From positions 368,747-432,746 of the forward strand of contig NZ_CP047056.1 in NCBI RefSeq assembly GCF_011065405.1: 64,000 nt of DNA, in the 5' to 3' direction. Under the pieces are notes generated by a model. The model was not told the DNA's origin. It ran no database searches and worked only from the letters and a program-made list of their open reading frames with translations. Every line of letters begins with the position of its first letter. The stretch's first letter is position 1. The stretch comes from Succinivibrio dextrinosolvens. GTDB lineage: Bacteria > Pseudomonadota > Gammaproteobacteria > Enterobacterales > Succinivibrionaceae. A program made the position numbers and the translations under genes. This document shows positions 52,324 through 61,977 of the stretch, piece by piece.

Positions 52324-54582
52324 TTATTGGCCTTGAATTTTATCACTTTCGTTCAAATATTTTAAAAAAGATTCAAATTCCTCTAGGTTATTGTAAATTG
52401 CCATATTCGGCAAGGACTTAACAAACTGAGAACCATAGCTCTTATTGACAATTCTTGGATCACAGATAATAAGACCTCCAACATCCTTTTCATGTCTGAT
52501 AAGTCTTCCTACTCCCTGTCTTAAATCAATTACGGCTTCTGGAACTGATATTCTTACAAAGCTTGCCCCTTTTTTCTGCGCTTTAGCATCGTAATAGTCA
52601 CAGCGAGCCTTAAATATTGGATCAGATACATTCTCAAATGGAAGCTTATCAATTATTACTAATGATAAAGCCTGCCCTGGAACATCAACTCCCGCCCAGA
52701 AAGATGAGGTTCCCACTAAAATTGCATGGCCATCATTTTTGAATTTCTGTAGCATGTCAGAATTTGACAGTTTCTCATTCTGAGAATAAATCTTTCTTTT
52801 CCTGGCAAACTTCCGTCTTAAGGCAGAAGAAGCTTTAACCAGAGCATCGCGTGAAGTGGTAAGGAAGAAAATACCTCCCTTCACCTGATTTATAACAGGT
52901 TCGAGCTTATCAACAATCTTATCTATTCTGTCCACATCGTTATGAGCAGGGAAATTGCCATCAAGATACACAGCAGCCTGCTTTTTGTAGTCAAACGAAC
53001 TTTCAACTTCAAGAGTATGAGTATCAGACGGAGCACCAATATCAATCAGAAACTTGTCAAACTTGTGGTTCACGGCAAGAGTTGCAGAAGTCATAAGTAC
53101 ACCTATACTGCTGCTATAGCATTTCTCAAGATATCTGCCAAAGAAATCAGAGATCTCAAGAGGAGTAAGACTCATCTTAAAGGTTTTGCGCTGAACATCT
53201 ACAGTTCCTACGTACTTTCCATAGTAGATATTCTTAGGATCATTTCTGTCATCAAGTTTCATCAGACTGATAATGATATCAATCTTGACTTTGATAAAAG
53301 CAAGAACCTTGTTAAAAAATTCCTCGTCAAAATCAGCATTATCCTGAATGAATTCCTTATACTCCCAAAGTTCCCTATACATGTTAAGCATCAGACCGCG
53401 AAATTCCTGATTTACCTTCTGATACTCAATAAAAGGATCGCGGTTGTTTTCATCATAATCTTCATATTTATAGAAAAGAAAATTACGCTTATTGCTTCCA
53501 CCCGCCTCCACTGTTGAAAGATATGAGAACACATCGGCATAAACCTTTCGCAGTTTCATAAAACGCTCTTCAAAAGGCTTAAGAGGAATATTCTGATTCT
53601 TGCTAAGGTACCTCAGATCCTCTCTAAGTTTATCCATATCAGTAGAACCTACGGTCTCAGACATATGTTCTCTACCGATGGCAGGAAGCTCATGAGCCTC
53701 ATCAAAGATGATTGTGCGGTATTTAGGTAGCAAAATTGCTGGAGATAAAGGAGAAAAAGGATCATCAATAAACATATCTGCAAAAAACAGAGAATGATTG
53801 ATTACAACAACCTTGGTTTTTATCGCCTTCTCTCTTGCTAGATAAGGAAAACACTCATCGGCATATGGACAGCGTTTTTTTGAACACCATTCAGGAGCGC
53901 ATGTTACCCTTCTGGTAACAGATGTAGGAAATTTTGAGTTAACCTCAACAAAATCAATGTTTGGAAGATCTTTCTCTATCTGATAATTTGCATTCTGAAT
54001 CAGAAGCTCAAGTTTAGATAACACCTCTTCAGATATAGCATTTTCGTTGAGTTTTTCCTCTGATAGACTTGAATCATCCAGCATTCCCTCATCTATTTCC
54101 GAGTTTTTCTCAAGATTTGACTCATCAAACTTTAAAGCGGTCTTATTCAGATATTTTGAACATTCCTCATGATATTTCTTAAGACAGAGGTAGTTTGAAA
54201 ATCCCTTTAAAGCCATAAATGAAGGAGTAAGCTTTAAAAGAGAAAACACTGCAGGCAGATCTTTTTCTACCAGCTGATCCTGAAGAGCTTTTGAGGCTGT
54301 AGAGATAACCACTGTCTTGCCTGATAACAGAGCAGGAATAAGATATGCAAAGGTCTTTCCTGTACCGGTTCCAGCTTCACAGACCACAAGTTCACTGTTT
54401 CTTAGAGTCTGCTGCCAGTTTTTTGCCATTTTTATCTGACCTGTTCTGACACGAAAACCTTTAACCTCTGACTTAAATGAGCCCTCTGGACCAATAAAGC
54501 ACTCAACATCCTTCATGGAAGGGTGAATATAATCCTCGGAATCTATATTGTTATCGATGTAGCTATCTTCTGAAAATGACAT
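52324..54582 (-). CDS. yoaA: DinG/XPD-family ATP-dependent helicase YoaA
   Basis: YoaA is an iron-sulfur superfamily 2 helicase linked to replication-fork repair. Walker A is CEAGTGTGKTFAYLIPALL, the DEAH box is IIFDEAHELPAIG, and the C-terminal motif VGRLIRHEKDVGGLI is intact. Four cluster cysteines are visible: one in NYLCLKKY and three in TCAPEWCSKKRCPYADEC. At about 750 residues it is longer than the E. coli protein (636), with an acidic insert near residues 155-200 and a 30-residue N-terminal extension. I start at the ATG 54582; a TTG at 54615 overlaps rlhA. Neighbour tsaB supports YoaA over DinG. Confidence 0.9.
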   Translation of the reverse strand: MSFSEDSYIDNNIDSEDYIHPSMKDVECFIGPEGSFKSEVKGFRVRTGQIKMAKNWQQTLRNSELVVCEAGTGTGKTFAYLIPALLSGKTVVISTASKALQDQLVEKDLPAVFSLLKLTPSFMALKGFSNYLCLKKYHEECSKYLNKTALKFDESNLEKNSEIDEGMLDDSSLSEEKLNENAISEEVLSKLELLIQNANYQIEKDLPNIDFVEVNSKFPTSVTRRVTCAPEWCSKKRCPYADECFPYLAREKAIKTKVVVINHSLFFADMFIDDPFSPLSPAILLPKYRTIIFDEAHELPAIGREHMSETVGSTDMDKLREDLRYLSKNQNIPLKPFEERFMKLRKVYADVFSYLSTVEAGGSNKRNFLFYKYEDYDENNRDPFIEYQKVNQEFRGLMLNMYRELWEYKEFIQDNADFDEEFFNKVLAFIKVKIDIIISLMKLDDRNDPKNIYYGKYVGTVDVQRKTFKMSLTPLEISDFFGRYLEKCYSSSIGVLMTSATLAVNHKFDKFLIDIGAPSDTHTLEVESSFDYKKQAAVYLDGNFPAHNDVDRIDKIVDKLEPVINQVKGGIFFLTTSRDALVKASSALRRKFARKRKIYSQNEKLSNSDMLQKFKNDGHAILVGTSSFWAGVDVPGQALSLVIIDKLPFENVSDPIFKARCDYYDAKAQKKGASFVRISVPEAVIDLRQGVGRLIRHEKDVGGLIICDPRIVNKSYGSQFVKSLPNMAIYNNLEEFESFLKYLNESDKIQGQ

Positions 54583-54601
54583 TTGAATATGTAGCTTTAA
54601 T

Positions 54602-56536
54602 TTATTCTTGTACAATATGCATAAAGCAGTTTTTGCAGTCTACTTTTATCTTAAAAGTCTTTCCGCTGACGCCTAAGGTATAACCGCTGACTTTTCCGCC
54701 TAGTTTTGAGCAGGTTCCATATTCGTTGATAAGACAGAATTTGCAGACCATAACCGAATTCTTCTCAAGATTGTCTGCTGCGCTGTCCTCTAGACCAACC
54801 TTGGTACCGCACACCTCATAAAATCTTTTTGCAACCGAGTTTAAAACCAGTCTTGAATCAACCTTTCCGTTAGGATATTTAGGAAAAAAAGATTCTTTCT
54901 CAAATTTAAAGGGAATAAACTGACTCTCAGAGTTAACTCCTGCATGATCAAAACACATTGAAAGAACTTTTCGTCTTAATTCATTTATTGAAGACAATCT
55001 GACTGAAAGCCTATCCGTATCGCCAGTAATACTCAGAGAATTAAGAACAGAGTACTCATCAAGTCTCTTAGATAATGTACTTATAAGTTTATCCCTGCCT
55101 ATTACTCCTAGTTCAGAATTAAACTCAAAATCAAGAGAGTCCGAAGCAATATGTCCGCTTTCATCTTTTGCAGTAAGACTTAGTGTATAAAGACTTTCCT
55201 CTTTATGTTTGACACTGCAATCAAGATCATAAGAAACTGTTCGTACTGCAGAGTTTTTTGCATCAAGTGATTTTTCGAAATCTGCATCATAATTCTTATA
55301 CAGTATCGTTCCAGATTTCAGCATAACTGAACCAAAAACATTAATAACGGCAGTTTTTGAGTTCTGTTCTGCAACAGAATTTATTCTAAAACCTTCAACT
55401 GAAGGAACTCGCTCTGAGATATTTACAGAATCCGTTCTAACTGAGGCAGGATCTTTTATATAGGTTAGTCCATCTCCCTTATTAAGACTCTTTTTAGCTG
55501 AAGTACTCAGAGTAATCTCAGTCTCCTTTCCTTTTCTTTTTACAGATATAACTGTACCAATCTTAGGACCTAGAAATTTTGGAGTCAGAGCAAACGGCAG
55601 TGACTTTTTATTATCAGTAAAAAGTCCGTCAGTAAAACCTCGATTAAAGGTTTTGTTAATATCTGCCTTAAAACTTATAGAACTCTTACCGTAGGATGCC
55701 CTTTCAAACTCTCCATGCTTGGAGATGAAGGAATCAAGCTTCGAGCTGACGTAGGCTGTGGTATTACCCACATAATTCTTATCTTTTAAACGACCTTCGA
55801 TCTTAAAGGAGGTAACACCGGCAGCTACCAGCTCATCGATATGCCCGCTAAGATTGTTATCCTTTAAGGATAGAAGATGTCCAACGGCAATCTCTTTGCC
55901 ATTGTGAAACAGTTGCATTGGAAGGCGACAGATCTGCGCACAGCTTCCCCTATTGGCTGAACGACCTTTGAGATAATCAGAAATATGACAGATTCCAGAT
56001 ACGCCAACACACAGCGCCCCAAGAATAAAAGCCTCCAATCTAACCTTAGGACAGGCTTCATGAAATTCTTTAATCTTGTCAAACGTGAACTCACGGGGCA
56101 GAACAACCTGAGACACCCCCAGAGACTCATAGAATTTAAGTTTATCAACAGTATCAATGCAACACTGTGTTGAAGCATGAACCTCTATCCCCTTAGAAAT
56201 ATCAAAAGAAAATATACTTAAATCCTGAACTATAAGAACATCAATTCCCGCAGCAGCAAGATCATATATGATCTGCTGTGCACTCTTAAGTTCCGCATCG
56301 TACAAAAGGGTATTTAGGGTAACATGTACTTTTACCCCGAAACGGTGTGCAAGCTTGCACACCTTTTTAATATCATCAATCTTATTGGTGGCATCAGCTC
56401 TGGCACCGAAAGCAGGACCGCCAATGAATACAGCATCGGCACCGCATAAAATAGCATTTTTTGCAGATGTAAAATCTTTAGCAGGAGCTAAAAGCTCCAG
56501 TTTTGTTCTATTCAATTGAGAATGTTGCATATACAT
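54602..56536 (-). CDS. rlhA: 23S rRNA 5-hydroxycytidine synthase (U32 peptidase family)
   Basis: RlhA hydroxylates C2501 of 23S rRNA in E. coli. The N-terminal U32 domain (LELLAPAKDFTSAKNAILCGADAVFIGGP, VTLNTLLYDAEL, EVHASTQCCID, GALCVGVSGICHIS, GRSANRGSCAQICR, SFKIEGRLKDKNYV) is followed by the long DUF3656-type C-terminal region with a late CKFC...CSKLGG and CKNC cluster that may hold metal. The 644-residue length matches RlhA (653), not the shorter TrhP. It overlaps the upstream SIMPL gene by 29 bases. Confidence 0.9.
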   Translation of the reverse strand: MYMQHSQLNRTKLELLAPAKDFTSAKNAILCGADAVFIGGPAFGARADATNKIDDIKKVCKLAHRFGVKVHVTLNTLLYDAELKSAQQIIYDLAAAGIDVLIVQDLSIFSFDISKGIEVHASTQCCIDTVDKLKFYESLGVSQVVLPREFTFDKIKEFHEACPKVRLEAFILGALCVGVSGICHISDYLKGRSANRGSCAQICRLPMQLFHNGKEIAVGHLLSLKDNNLSGHIDELVAAGVTSFKIEGRLKDKNYVGNTTAYVSSKLDSFISKHGEFERASYGKSSISFKADINKTFNRGFTDGLFTDNKKSLPFALTPKFLGPKIGTVISVKRKGKETEITLSTSAKKSLNKGDGLTYIKDPASVRTDSVNISERVPSVEGFRINSVAEQNSKTAVINVFGSVMLKSGTILYKNYDADFEKSLDAKNSAVRTVSYDLDCSVKHKEESLYTLSLTAKDESGHIASDSLDFEFNSELGVIGRDKLISTLSKRLDEYSVLNSLSITGDTDRLSVRLSSINELRRKVLSMCFDHAGVNSESQFIPFKFEKESFFPKYPNGKVDSRLVLNSVAKRFYEVCGTKVGLEDSAADNLEKNSVMVCKFCLINEYGTCSKLGGKVSGYTLGVSGKTFKIKVDCKNCFMHIVQE

Positions 56537-57230
56537 TTGATTCTACAGACTGTTTCTCTGGCATATACTCAGTAGCTGCCGGTGCAGCTTCTGCTTTAAC
56601 AGCCATCAGAGAAACAGCTGCTCTGTTTTTAGGATAGAATCCGTTGGAATTGTTATCTTCAAACTTTAAGGAGCAGGCTTTTTTTATCTTTACCCCAAAA
56701 CCATCTGCAAGACGCTGAGCCTGATCCATTGCATCTGCAATAGCCTTGGTATCAGCTTCCTTCTTTATAGCGGTTGTATCCTTAATTTCATAGCCGAATC
56801 CATTGATGTCGCCTATTCCGGAGTCAACAGCTGCAGTGGTTATTTTTTCTATCAGAGAGAAATCATCAATCTTAAAGACAATATCTCTTGAGCAGAAATA
56901 ACCATCAAATACTCTCTTAGATTTATCTGTATAGTGATACTTAGGATAGAGGGTTATACTACCTGAAATTATCTGTTCCTTTTTTACCCCAAGACTCAGG
57001 GCCTTATCGTATAGTGAAGTAATTTTCTTTTCAACACTGTTTCTGACCTTTACTGAATCTTTATTCTCATCTCTGGCGCTGTAGCTTAAAACGGCAATAT
57101 CAGGCATTACATCAACCTTGGCATGTCCTACAACCTCAATAACACCGCTCTGGGTACAGGAGTCTGCAAATGCAGAAGATGAACCTAGGAGAAAAACAGG
57201 TACAGCCATGCAAAACAGTAATTTTTTCAT
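56508..57230 (-). CDS. SIMPL-domain (DUF541) periplasmic protein
   Basis: A signal peptide (MKKLLFCMAVPVFLLGSSSAFA) leads into a SIMPL/DUF541 domain: GVIEVVGHAKVDVMPDIAVLSYSARDENKDS, KKEQIISGSITLYPKY and the C-terminal AIADAMDQAQRLADGFG. YggE-like members are associated with oxidative-stress resistance, with no defined activity. I use the ATG at 57230, preceded by AAGGA; an upstream ATG at 57269 adds 13 residues and spoils the signal peptide. Confidence 0.88.
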   Translation of the reverse strand: MKKLLFCMAVPVFLLGSSSAFADSCTQSGVIEVVGHAKVDVMPDIAVLSYSARDENKDSVKVRNSVEKKITSLYDKALSLGVKKEQIISGSITLYPKYHYTDKSKRVFDGYFCSRDIVFKIDDFSLIEKITTAAVDSGIGDINGFGYEIKDTTAIKKEADTKAIADAMDQAQRLADGFGVKIKKACSLKFEDNNSNGFYPKNRAAVSLMAVKAEAAPAATEYMPEKQSVESNVYATFSIE

Positions 57231-57259
57231 ATTAAAGTCCTTACGCTTTTGGGGTCCAT

Positions 57260-57296
57260 AAAAAAACAAAAGGCCATAGAGTATAGATCTGTGGCC
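57260..57296 (-). terminator. Terminator after the dhaM-like gene
   Basis: GGCCA (57272-57276) and TGGCC (57292-57296) with extra pairing AGA/TCT inside; on the minus strand TTTTGTTTTTTT follows. It separates dhaM from the SIMPL gene. Confidence 0.8.
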
Positions 57297-57319
57297 TGTC
57301 TGATTATATATTTTGATAA

Positions 57320-57727
57320 TTATTTTTTATGTAGCTGACGTGATGCTTCAGCGGCAGAAATTACACTGTCTAAAGAACTGTTAGCATCAGATGCAACTTC
57401 AACAGCGGCACCGACGGCACCTTCTAGTACAGGAGCATCTGCAATTCTTACTCTAGACTTTAAAGGCTCCTGCAACATTGCAATTGCAGCCTGAGAACTG
57501 ATAACACCAGAACCAAGATCACAGATAACAACTACACCGTCACCCTGATCTACCTTTTTAATTGACTCTAAAATACGATTTGGGTCAGTTCCAAGTTTAC
57601 CCTCTGAATTGCCACCTGCGGCAATAATAGGCAGTTTGCCTGTTCCAGAAGCAGAAATCTGCTCAATCATATCGCAGATACCCTCAGATACTTTTACACT
57701 GTGTGATACCACTACGATACCAATCAT
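57320..57727 (-). CDS. dhaM: DhaM-type PTS EIIA domain protein
   Basis: DhaM passes phosphate from HPr to the DhaL-ADP subunit of PTS-dependent dihydroxyacetone kinase. The 135-residue protein is a single EIIA-Man-like domain: GIVVVSHSVKVSEGI with the phospho-acceptor His at residue 9, LGTDPNRILESIKKV, VVVICDLGSGVISSQAAIAML and VRIADAPVLEGAVGAAVEVA. It lacks the HPr and EI-like domains of E. coli DhaM, and no dhaK or dhaL is in the window, so partners must be elsewhere. Confidence 0.88.
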   Translation of the reverse strand: MIGIVVVSHSVKVSEGICDMIEQISASGTGKLPIIAAGGNSEGKLGTDPNRILESIKKVDQGDGVVVICDLGSGVISSQAAIAMLQEPLKSRVRIADAPVLEGAVGAAVEVASDANSSLDSVISAAEASRQLHKK

Positions 57728-58063
57728 TTGAAACTCCTTTTACATTTATAAATTCTTATCGTCTGCTAAGTATTGTAGAAAAAAATAAACACTTAAAACA
57801 TGAAAACATTCACATTAGTGAATTTTTTCCTTTTTCTGCCCATAGTTAAGTAAATAACTTTAAATCAGCACAAATTATATAACACAAAGCTTAGTTTTAT
57901 ATTTTTGCAGACAGTGAGCCAGTGCACTTTTATTACGACTTTAAGCTCTTGAAAGTATACCACTAATCAGATGAGAAAAATTACAGAAAATTAAGCGATT
58001 AGAAAAAAGAAAAATAATAACACTACCCTACCTGATCTTATCAGGCAGAGCTAATTAGTAGAA
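57728..58063. other. Intergenic region upstream of dhaM
   Basis: 336 AT-rich bases. Apart from a small CCTGA/TCAGG stem near 58031-58046, which lacks a T run, nothing is recognised. Confidence 0.5.
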
Positions 58064-58288
58064 TCACACCACTGCATCAATTCTATTCTGGGACTTATCC
58101 TTTTCATCTTCAAAAACTTCACTGAAATCCTTCCTCTCAGAATTCTCCAGTTCAAATTTATGTTCCTTGGATGAAGCCCCCTTGGTATTGTCTCCACTGT
58201 CAGACTTGCTGACACGACGACGATAAACCAGATCAGATGGTCTTAACGTTGGTCTTGGGAGAGCTGAATATACGAACTCCTGTCCCAT
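58064..58288 (-). CDS. Small unknown hydrophilic protein
   Basis: 74 residues, highly charged (Asp, Glu, Lys, Ser), with a short N-terminal part FVYSALPRPTLRPSDLVYRRR. Probably unstructured. A near-perfect AAGGAGG ribosome site seven bases before the ATG makes it a credible gene despite its size. No family recognised. Confidence 0.65.
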   Translation of the reverse strand: MGQEFVYSALPRPTLRPSDLVYRRRVSKSDSGDNTKGASSKEHKFELENSERKDFSEVFEDEKDKSQNRIDAVV

Positions 58289-58457
58289 AATCTGCCTCCT
58301 TTTTGATCAATTTGCACCTTCTATATACTTAACGGCAGAAATATCAATTAATTAAGAACAAATTACGGAATATCAGGCTGTTATTCACAAACATTTTTTG
58401 TGATATAATCGACATCACAAAAGTGTGGAATCGAAAACAGACAATGAGGCTTTAGAA

Positions 58458-58820
58458 ATGAGCGAAGAAACAATTTTTACAAAAATTATAAACGGAACAA
58501 TTCCTTCAAAGACAGTTTATCATGACGATCTTGTTACTGCTTTTTTAGATATCGCTCCTAAAGCTGAACATCACATTCTGATCGTAACCAATAAGCCAAT
58601 TCCTTCTGTTGCACAGGTTGAGCCAGAAGATGAAAAAATGCTCGGACATCTTTTCATCGTCGCCCGTAAGATAGCAGAAGATCTTGGAGTTAATGAATCA
58701 GGTTACCGTTTAATTGTTAATGTTGGAAAAGACGGATGCCAGGAAGTTCCTCATATTCATATGCATCTTCTTGCTGGTGGATATCTTGGTGGCTTTGGCT
58801 TTCCTCACGATAAAATCTAA
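58458..58820 (+). CDS. hinT: Histidine triad nucleotide-binding protein
   Basis: HinT is a purine nucleoside phosphoramidase. The 120-residue protein starts MSEETIFTKIINGTIPSKTVYHDD, like E. coli MAEETIFSKI, and has the triad VPHIHMHLLAG. An upstream GTG at 58425 would add 11 residues unlike the family, so I use the ATG at 58458. It is followed 12 bases later by a lipoprotein gene. Confidence 0.94.
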   Translation: MSEETIFTKIINGTIPSKTVYHDDLVTAFLDIAPKAEHHILIVTNKPIPSVAQVEPEDEKMLGHLFIVARKIAEDLGVNESGYRLIVNVGKDGCQEVPHIHMHLLAGGYLGGFGFPHDKI

Positions 58821-58832
58821 ATATAAACCTAT

Positions 58833-59864
58833 ATGAAAATTAATTCTAAAACAAACAGAATAGCAGAATTCTTTTTAATTCTTTCGGCAACATGGTTGTT
58901 ATCAGCATGTAACAGTGCAATGTTTGACAGTTCTGTTGATGCAAACGGAAAGAAAGTAGTTGTTGAACAACAGACAACAAAGGTAAAGAAGAAAAAAGTT
59001 AAAAAGCCTACTGCTCCAAAGACAGAACCCGCCCTTGAAACAGAGGATGCTGACACTCTTGCAAAAAGCGAAGAAGTAGCAAAAGTATTTTCAGAGGAGC
59101 TTCAGGCTGGACAGGTTAAGCCTTATATTCCAGACCCTTCTGACAAGGTTGGAAGTGCAGATAATGTTGGAACTCTGCTTCCTACAGTCAAAGCACTTGA
59201 AGGTAAGGAAAATACAAGTCCTCTGTCAAAAATAACAGTTCAGGATGTAATCAAGGGAAATGTAAGTCTTAATAATATCAACGGTTCAGAGAACAGTGAT
59301 GCAGTTCAGACGGATGCAGATAACAAACAGAATCTTCCTAAGCCTTACATACCTGAGGAGGCAGCATCTCCACAGGATCTTAAGCCTATAGCTCAGGTTG
59401 GAGAATCTATTGAGGTATTAAATACCAATAACGAGAATAATGTTGCAGCTCTGTCTTCAACTGCAAAATGCCAGTCTGAGGCTGCAGAGAGTGCCTCCCA
59501 GGTTGCATTTGATCTGGCTTCAAAACAGGCTGAAAGATTAAAGAACGAGGAAGGTCCGATCTATATTGCTCCTACCATCGTTTCAGATTCTTTAACAGAC
59601 TGTGTAACTGATGTTTCAGGTGCAATCAACCAGTCACTAAAATCCAACGGTCTTAAGACTGTTGTTGGTTCAGGAGTCAATGTAGCACAGAACTCCGGTT
59701 CAGCTGCAGTCATTCCTCCTCTGATCAGAGCATGTAAACAGACTGGTATTCCACTTCTGAATGTTTCTGTAATCAGACACATCGGACAGAAAACAGTTAT
59801 TACCATCAGAAACATCCGAGTAAAAGACGGTATTACCCTGGTTCAGAATACAACACAGCTCTGA
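58833..59864 (+). CDS. Lipoprotein, possibly LpoB-like
   Basis: The N-terminus ends in a lipobox LLSAC (Cys near residue 26), followed by a basic patch (KVKKKKVKKP) and a 180-residue Glu/Asn/Ser-rich, probably disordered spacer in which KPYIPDP and KPYIPEE repeat. The last 100 residues (GPIYIAPTIVSDSLTDCVTDVSGAINQSLKSNGLKTVVG...) look like the start of the LpoB globular domain. In E. coli hinT is followed by ycfL and lpoB. A role as activator of a penicillin-binding protein is inferred and unproven. Confidence 0.65.
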   Translation: MKINSKTNRIAEFFLILSATWLLSACNSAMFDSSVDANGKKVVVEQQTTKVKKKKVKKPTAPKTEPALETEDADTLAKSEEVAKVFSEELQAGQVKPYIPDPSDKVGSADNVGTLLPTVKALEGKENTSPLSKITVQDVIKGNVSLNNINGSENSDAVQTDADNKQNLPKPYIPEEAASPQDLKPIAQVGESIEVLNTNNENNVAALSSTAKCQSEAAESASQVAFDLASKQAERLKNEEGPIYIAPTIVSDSLTDCVTDVSGAINQSLKSNGLKTVVGSGVNVAQNSGSAAVIPPLIRACKQTGIPLLNVSVIRHIGQKTVITIRNIRVKDGITLVQNTTQL

Positions 59865-59885
59865 TTTAAATCCCTTCATAAAAAG

Positions 59886-59912
59886 ACAGTGGACTATGCT
59901 CCACTGTTTTTT
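59886..59912 (+). terminator. Terminator after the lipoprotein gene
   Basis: ACAGTGGA (59886-59893) and TCCACTGT (59900-59907) with a six-base loop and T run. Confidence 0.9.
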
Positions 59913-59940
59913 GTTTTACAAATACAACTAACAGCAAAAG

Positions 59941-61863
59941 ATGATTCAGCTTACAGATGTAACCATAATGAGAGGAAGCAAATACCTTTTAGAAGGAGCT
60001 TCCTGCAGTATTTTTCCAAACCAGAAGGTTGGTATTATCGGACGTAACGGCTGCGGTAAATCCACTTTATTCGCTGCAATAAAAGGTGAAGTTGCCCCTG
60101 AACTAGGTAATATTTCTATTCCAAAAGGCTTCAAGATTTCCTCTGTTTCTCAGCAGACACCATCTCTTGAGATATCTGCACTCGAATATGTAAAACAGGG
60201 AGATAAAGATCTCTGTGAACTGCTAAAACAGAAAGAGCAGGCATACAAAGACAACAACGGTGAAAAGATAGCGCTTATAGAAGATAAGCTTGGAATAGCC
60301 GGAGCATGGACAATCGACAGCAGAGCTAGAATACTGCTGCACGGTCTTGGGTTCAGTGAAGAAGAAATGGACAAGAGCGTAAAAGAATTCTCTGGTGGAT
60401 GGAGAATGAGACTTAATCTGGCTCAGGCTTTAATTTACCAGTCTGATGTTCTGCTGCTTGATGAGCCTACCAACCACCTAGATCTTGATACCATCATCTT
60501 CCTTGAGAACTACCTTAAGAGCTATGAGGGTACAGTTCTGTGTATTTCCCATGATCGTGATTTTCTTGATACATTCTGTACTCATATTCTTCATTTTGAA
60601 GCCTGTAAGCTTGTGTCATACACTGGAAATTACTCTGATTATGAAAGATTAAGAGCAGAAAGAATCAGAAATGAAAAAGCTTCTAGAAAACGTGAGGAAG
60701 CAGCTTTAGCACACATGCAGGACTTTGTTGAGCGTTTCAGATATAAAGCAAGTAAGGCAAAACAGGCCCAGAGCATGCTAAAAGCCATAGACAGACTGAA
60801 ACTTACAGCTGTTACAGCCGAGGAATCACCTTATCATATTCAGTTTGCCGAGCCTGAAAGGACAGTTGATATTCTTGCAGATCTGAAGAATCTTGATGCA
60901 GGATACTCAGAACAGGACATAATTTTAAAGAACATCAATCTGATGCTGATTGCTGGAGACAGAATCGGTCTTTTAGGAAAAAACGGTCAGGGTAAATCTA
61001 CTCTTATCAAGACAATGTGTTCTGTACTGAAACCTGTACATGGTACTGTAACTTTAGGAAAAGGAATAAAGATTGGCTATTTTGCTCAGCATGAGCTGGA
61101 TCAGCTTTCAGGTCAGATGAGCGGACTGGATCACCTAAGAGCAATAGATCCAAATGCCAAAGAAAAAGATTTAAGGACCTTTCTAGGAGCATTCTCCTTC
61201 AGTGGAGACAAGGCTACAGCCAAAGTTGAGACCATGTCTGGAGGTGAACAGGCTCGACTTGCTCTGGCAATTGTCGCTTATCAGAAGCCAAATCTGCTGC
61301 TTCTTGATGAGCCAACCAACCATCTTGATCTGGATATGCGAGAGGCATTATCAATAGCGTTATCCTCCTATCAGGGAGCTCTGATTCTGGTATCTCATGA
61401 CAGACATCTTTTAGAGGCAATCGCAGATAAACTCTGGCTTATTGATAACGGAAGCGTTACAGAATTCAACGGTGATCTGAATGACTATCAGGAATTTTTA
61501 AATCAGAAGAACCGTGAATACAAAGAAAAACTTGCACAAAAAAAGGACAATTCTCTGACACTTTCCGCTTCAGCTTCTTCTTTTAAGACTAAAGAGCAGA
61601 AAAAAATCGAAGCACAGAAACGTCAGGCCCTAAGACCTCTGAAAAAAGAAATAGAACAGCTTGAAAAGACAATGGAAAAGCTCCGAGCAGAAATTTCTAA
61701 AATCGATGAAACTCTTTCTGACAGCAGCCTATACCAGACTCAAAAGGAAAAGGTTGAAGAACTTTCAATTCAGCGTTCTGAGTACAGTGACAAGCTTGAT
61801 GAAACAGAGCTTTGCTGGCTTACAAAGCAGGAAGAATTAGAGAATGCAGAGGCAGAGAGTTAA
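59941..61863 (+). CDS. yheS: ABC-F family ATPase YheS
   Basis: A soluble ABC-F protein with two nucleotide-binding domains and no membrane part. Walker A motifs are GRNGCGKST and GKNGQGKST; signatures FSGGWRMRL and MSGGEQARL; both Walker B motifs read LLLLDEPTNHLDLD or LLLDEPTNHLDLD. The linker YKASKAKQAQSML and C-terminal coiled coil (residues 560-635) match YheS, a ribosome-associated factor. The 640-residue length equals the E. coli protein (637). Confidence 0.93.
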   Translation: MIQLTDVTIMRGSKYLLEGASCSIFPNQKVGIIGRNGCGKSTLFAAIKGEVAPELGNISIPKGFKISSVSQQTPSLEISALEYVKQGDKDLCELLKQKEQAYKDNNGEKIALIEDKLGIAGAWTIDSRARILLHGLGFSEEEMDKSVKEFSGGWRMRLNLAQALIYQSDVLLLDEPTNHLDLDTIIFLENYLKSYEGTVLCISHDRDFLDTFCTHILHFEACKLVSYTGNYSDYERLRAERIRNEKASRKREEAALAHMQDFVERFRYKASKAKQAQSMLKAIDRLKLTAVTAEESPYHIQFAEPERTVDILADLKNLDAGYSEQDIILKNINLMLIAGDRIGLLGKNGQGKSTLIKTMCSVLKPVHGTVTLGKGIKIGYFAQHELDQLSGQMSGLDHLRAIDPNAKEKDLRTFLGAFSFSGDKATAKVETMSGGEQARLALAIVAYQKPNLLLLDEPTNHLDLDMREALSIALSSYQGALILVSHDRHLLEAIADKLWLIDNGSVTEFNGDLNDYQEFLNQKNREYKEKLAQKKDNSLTLSASASSFKTKEQKKIEAQKRQALRPLKKEIEQLEKTMEKLRAEISKIDETLSDSSLYQTQKEKVEELSIQRSEYSDKLDETELCWLTKQEELENAEAES

Positions 61864-61977
61864 CCTGTAAATTTCTTTGTCAAAACAGAAATTTTTTAGA
61901 TAAAAATCTCAATTTCATAGTAAAATACACCAAAATTTAATTCGTACCATAAATCCAAGTAATTTGAGGACATTTCA

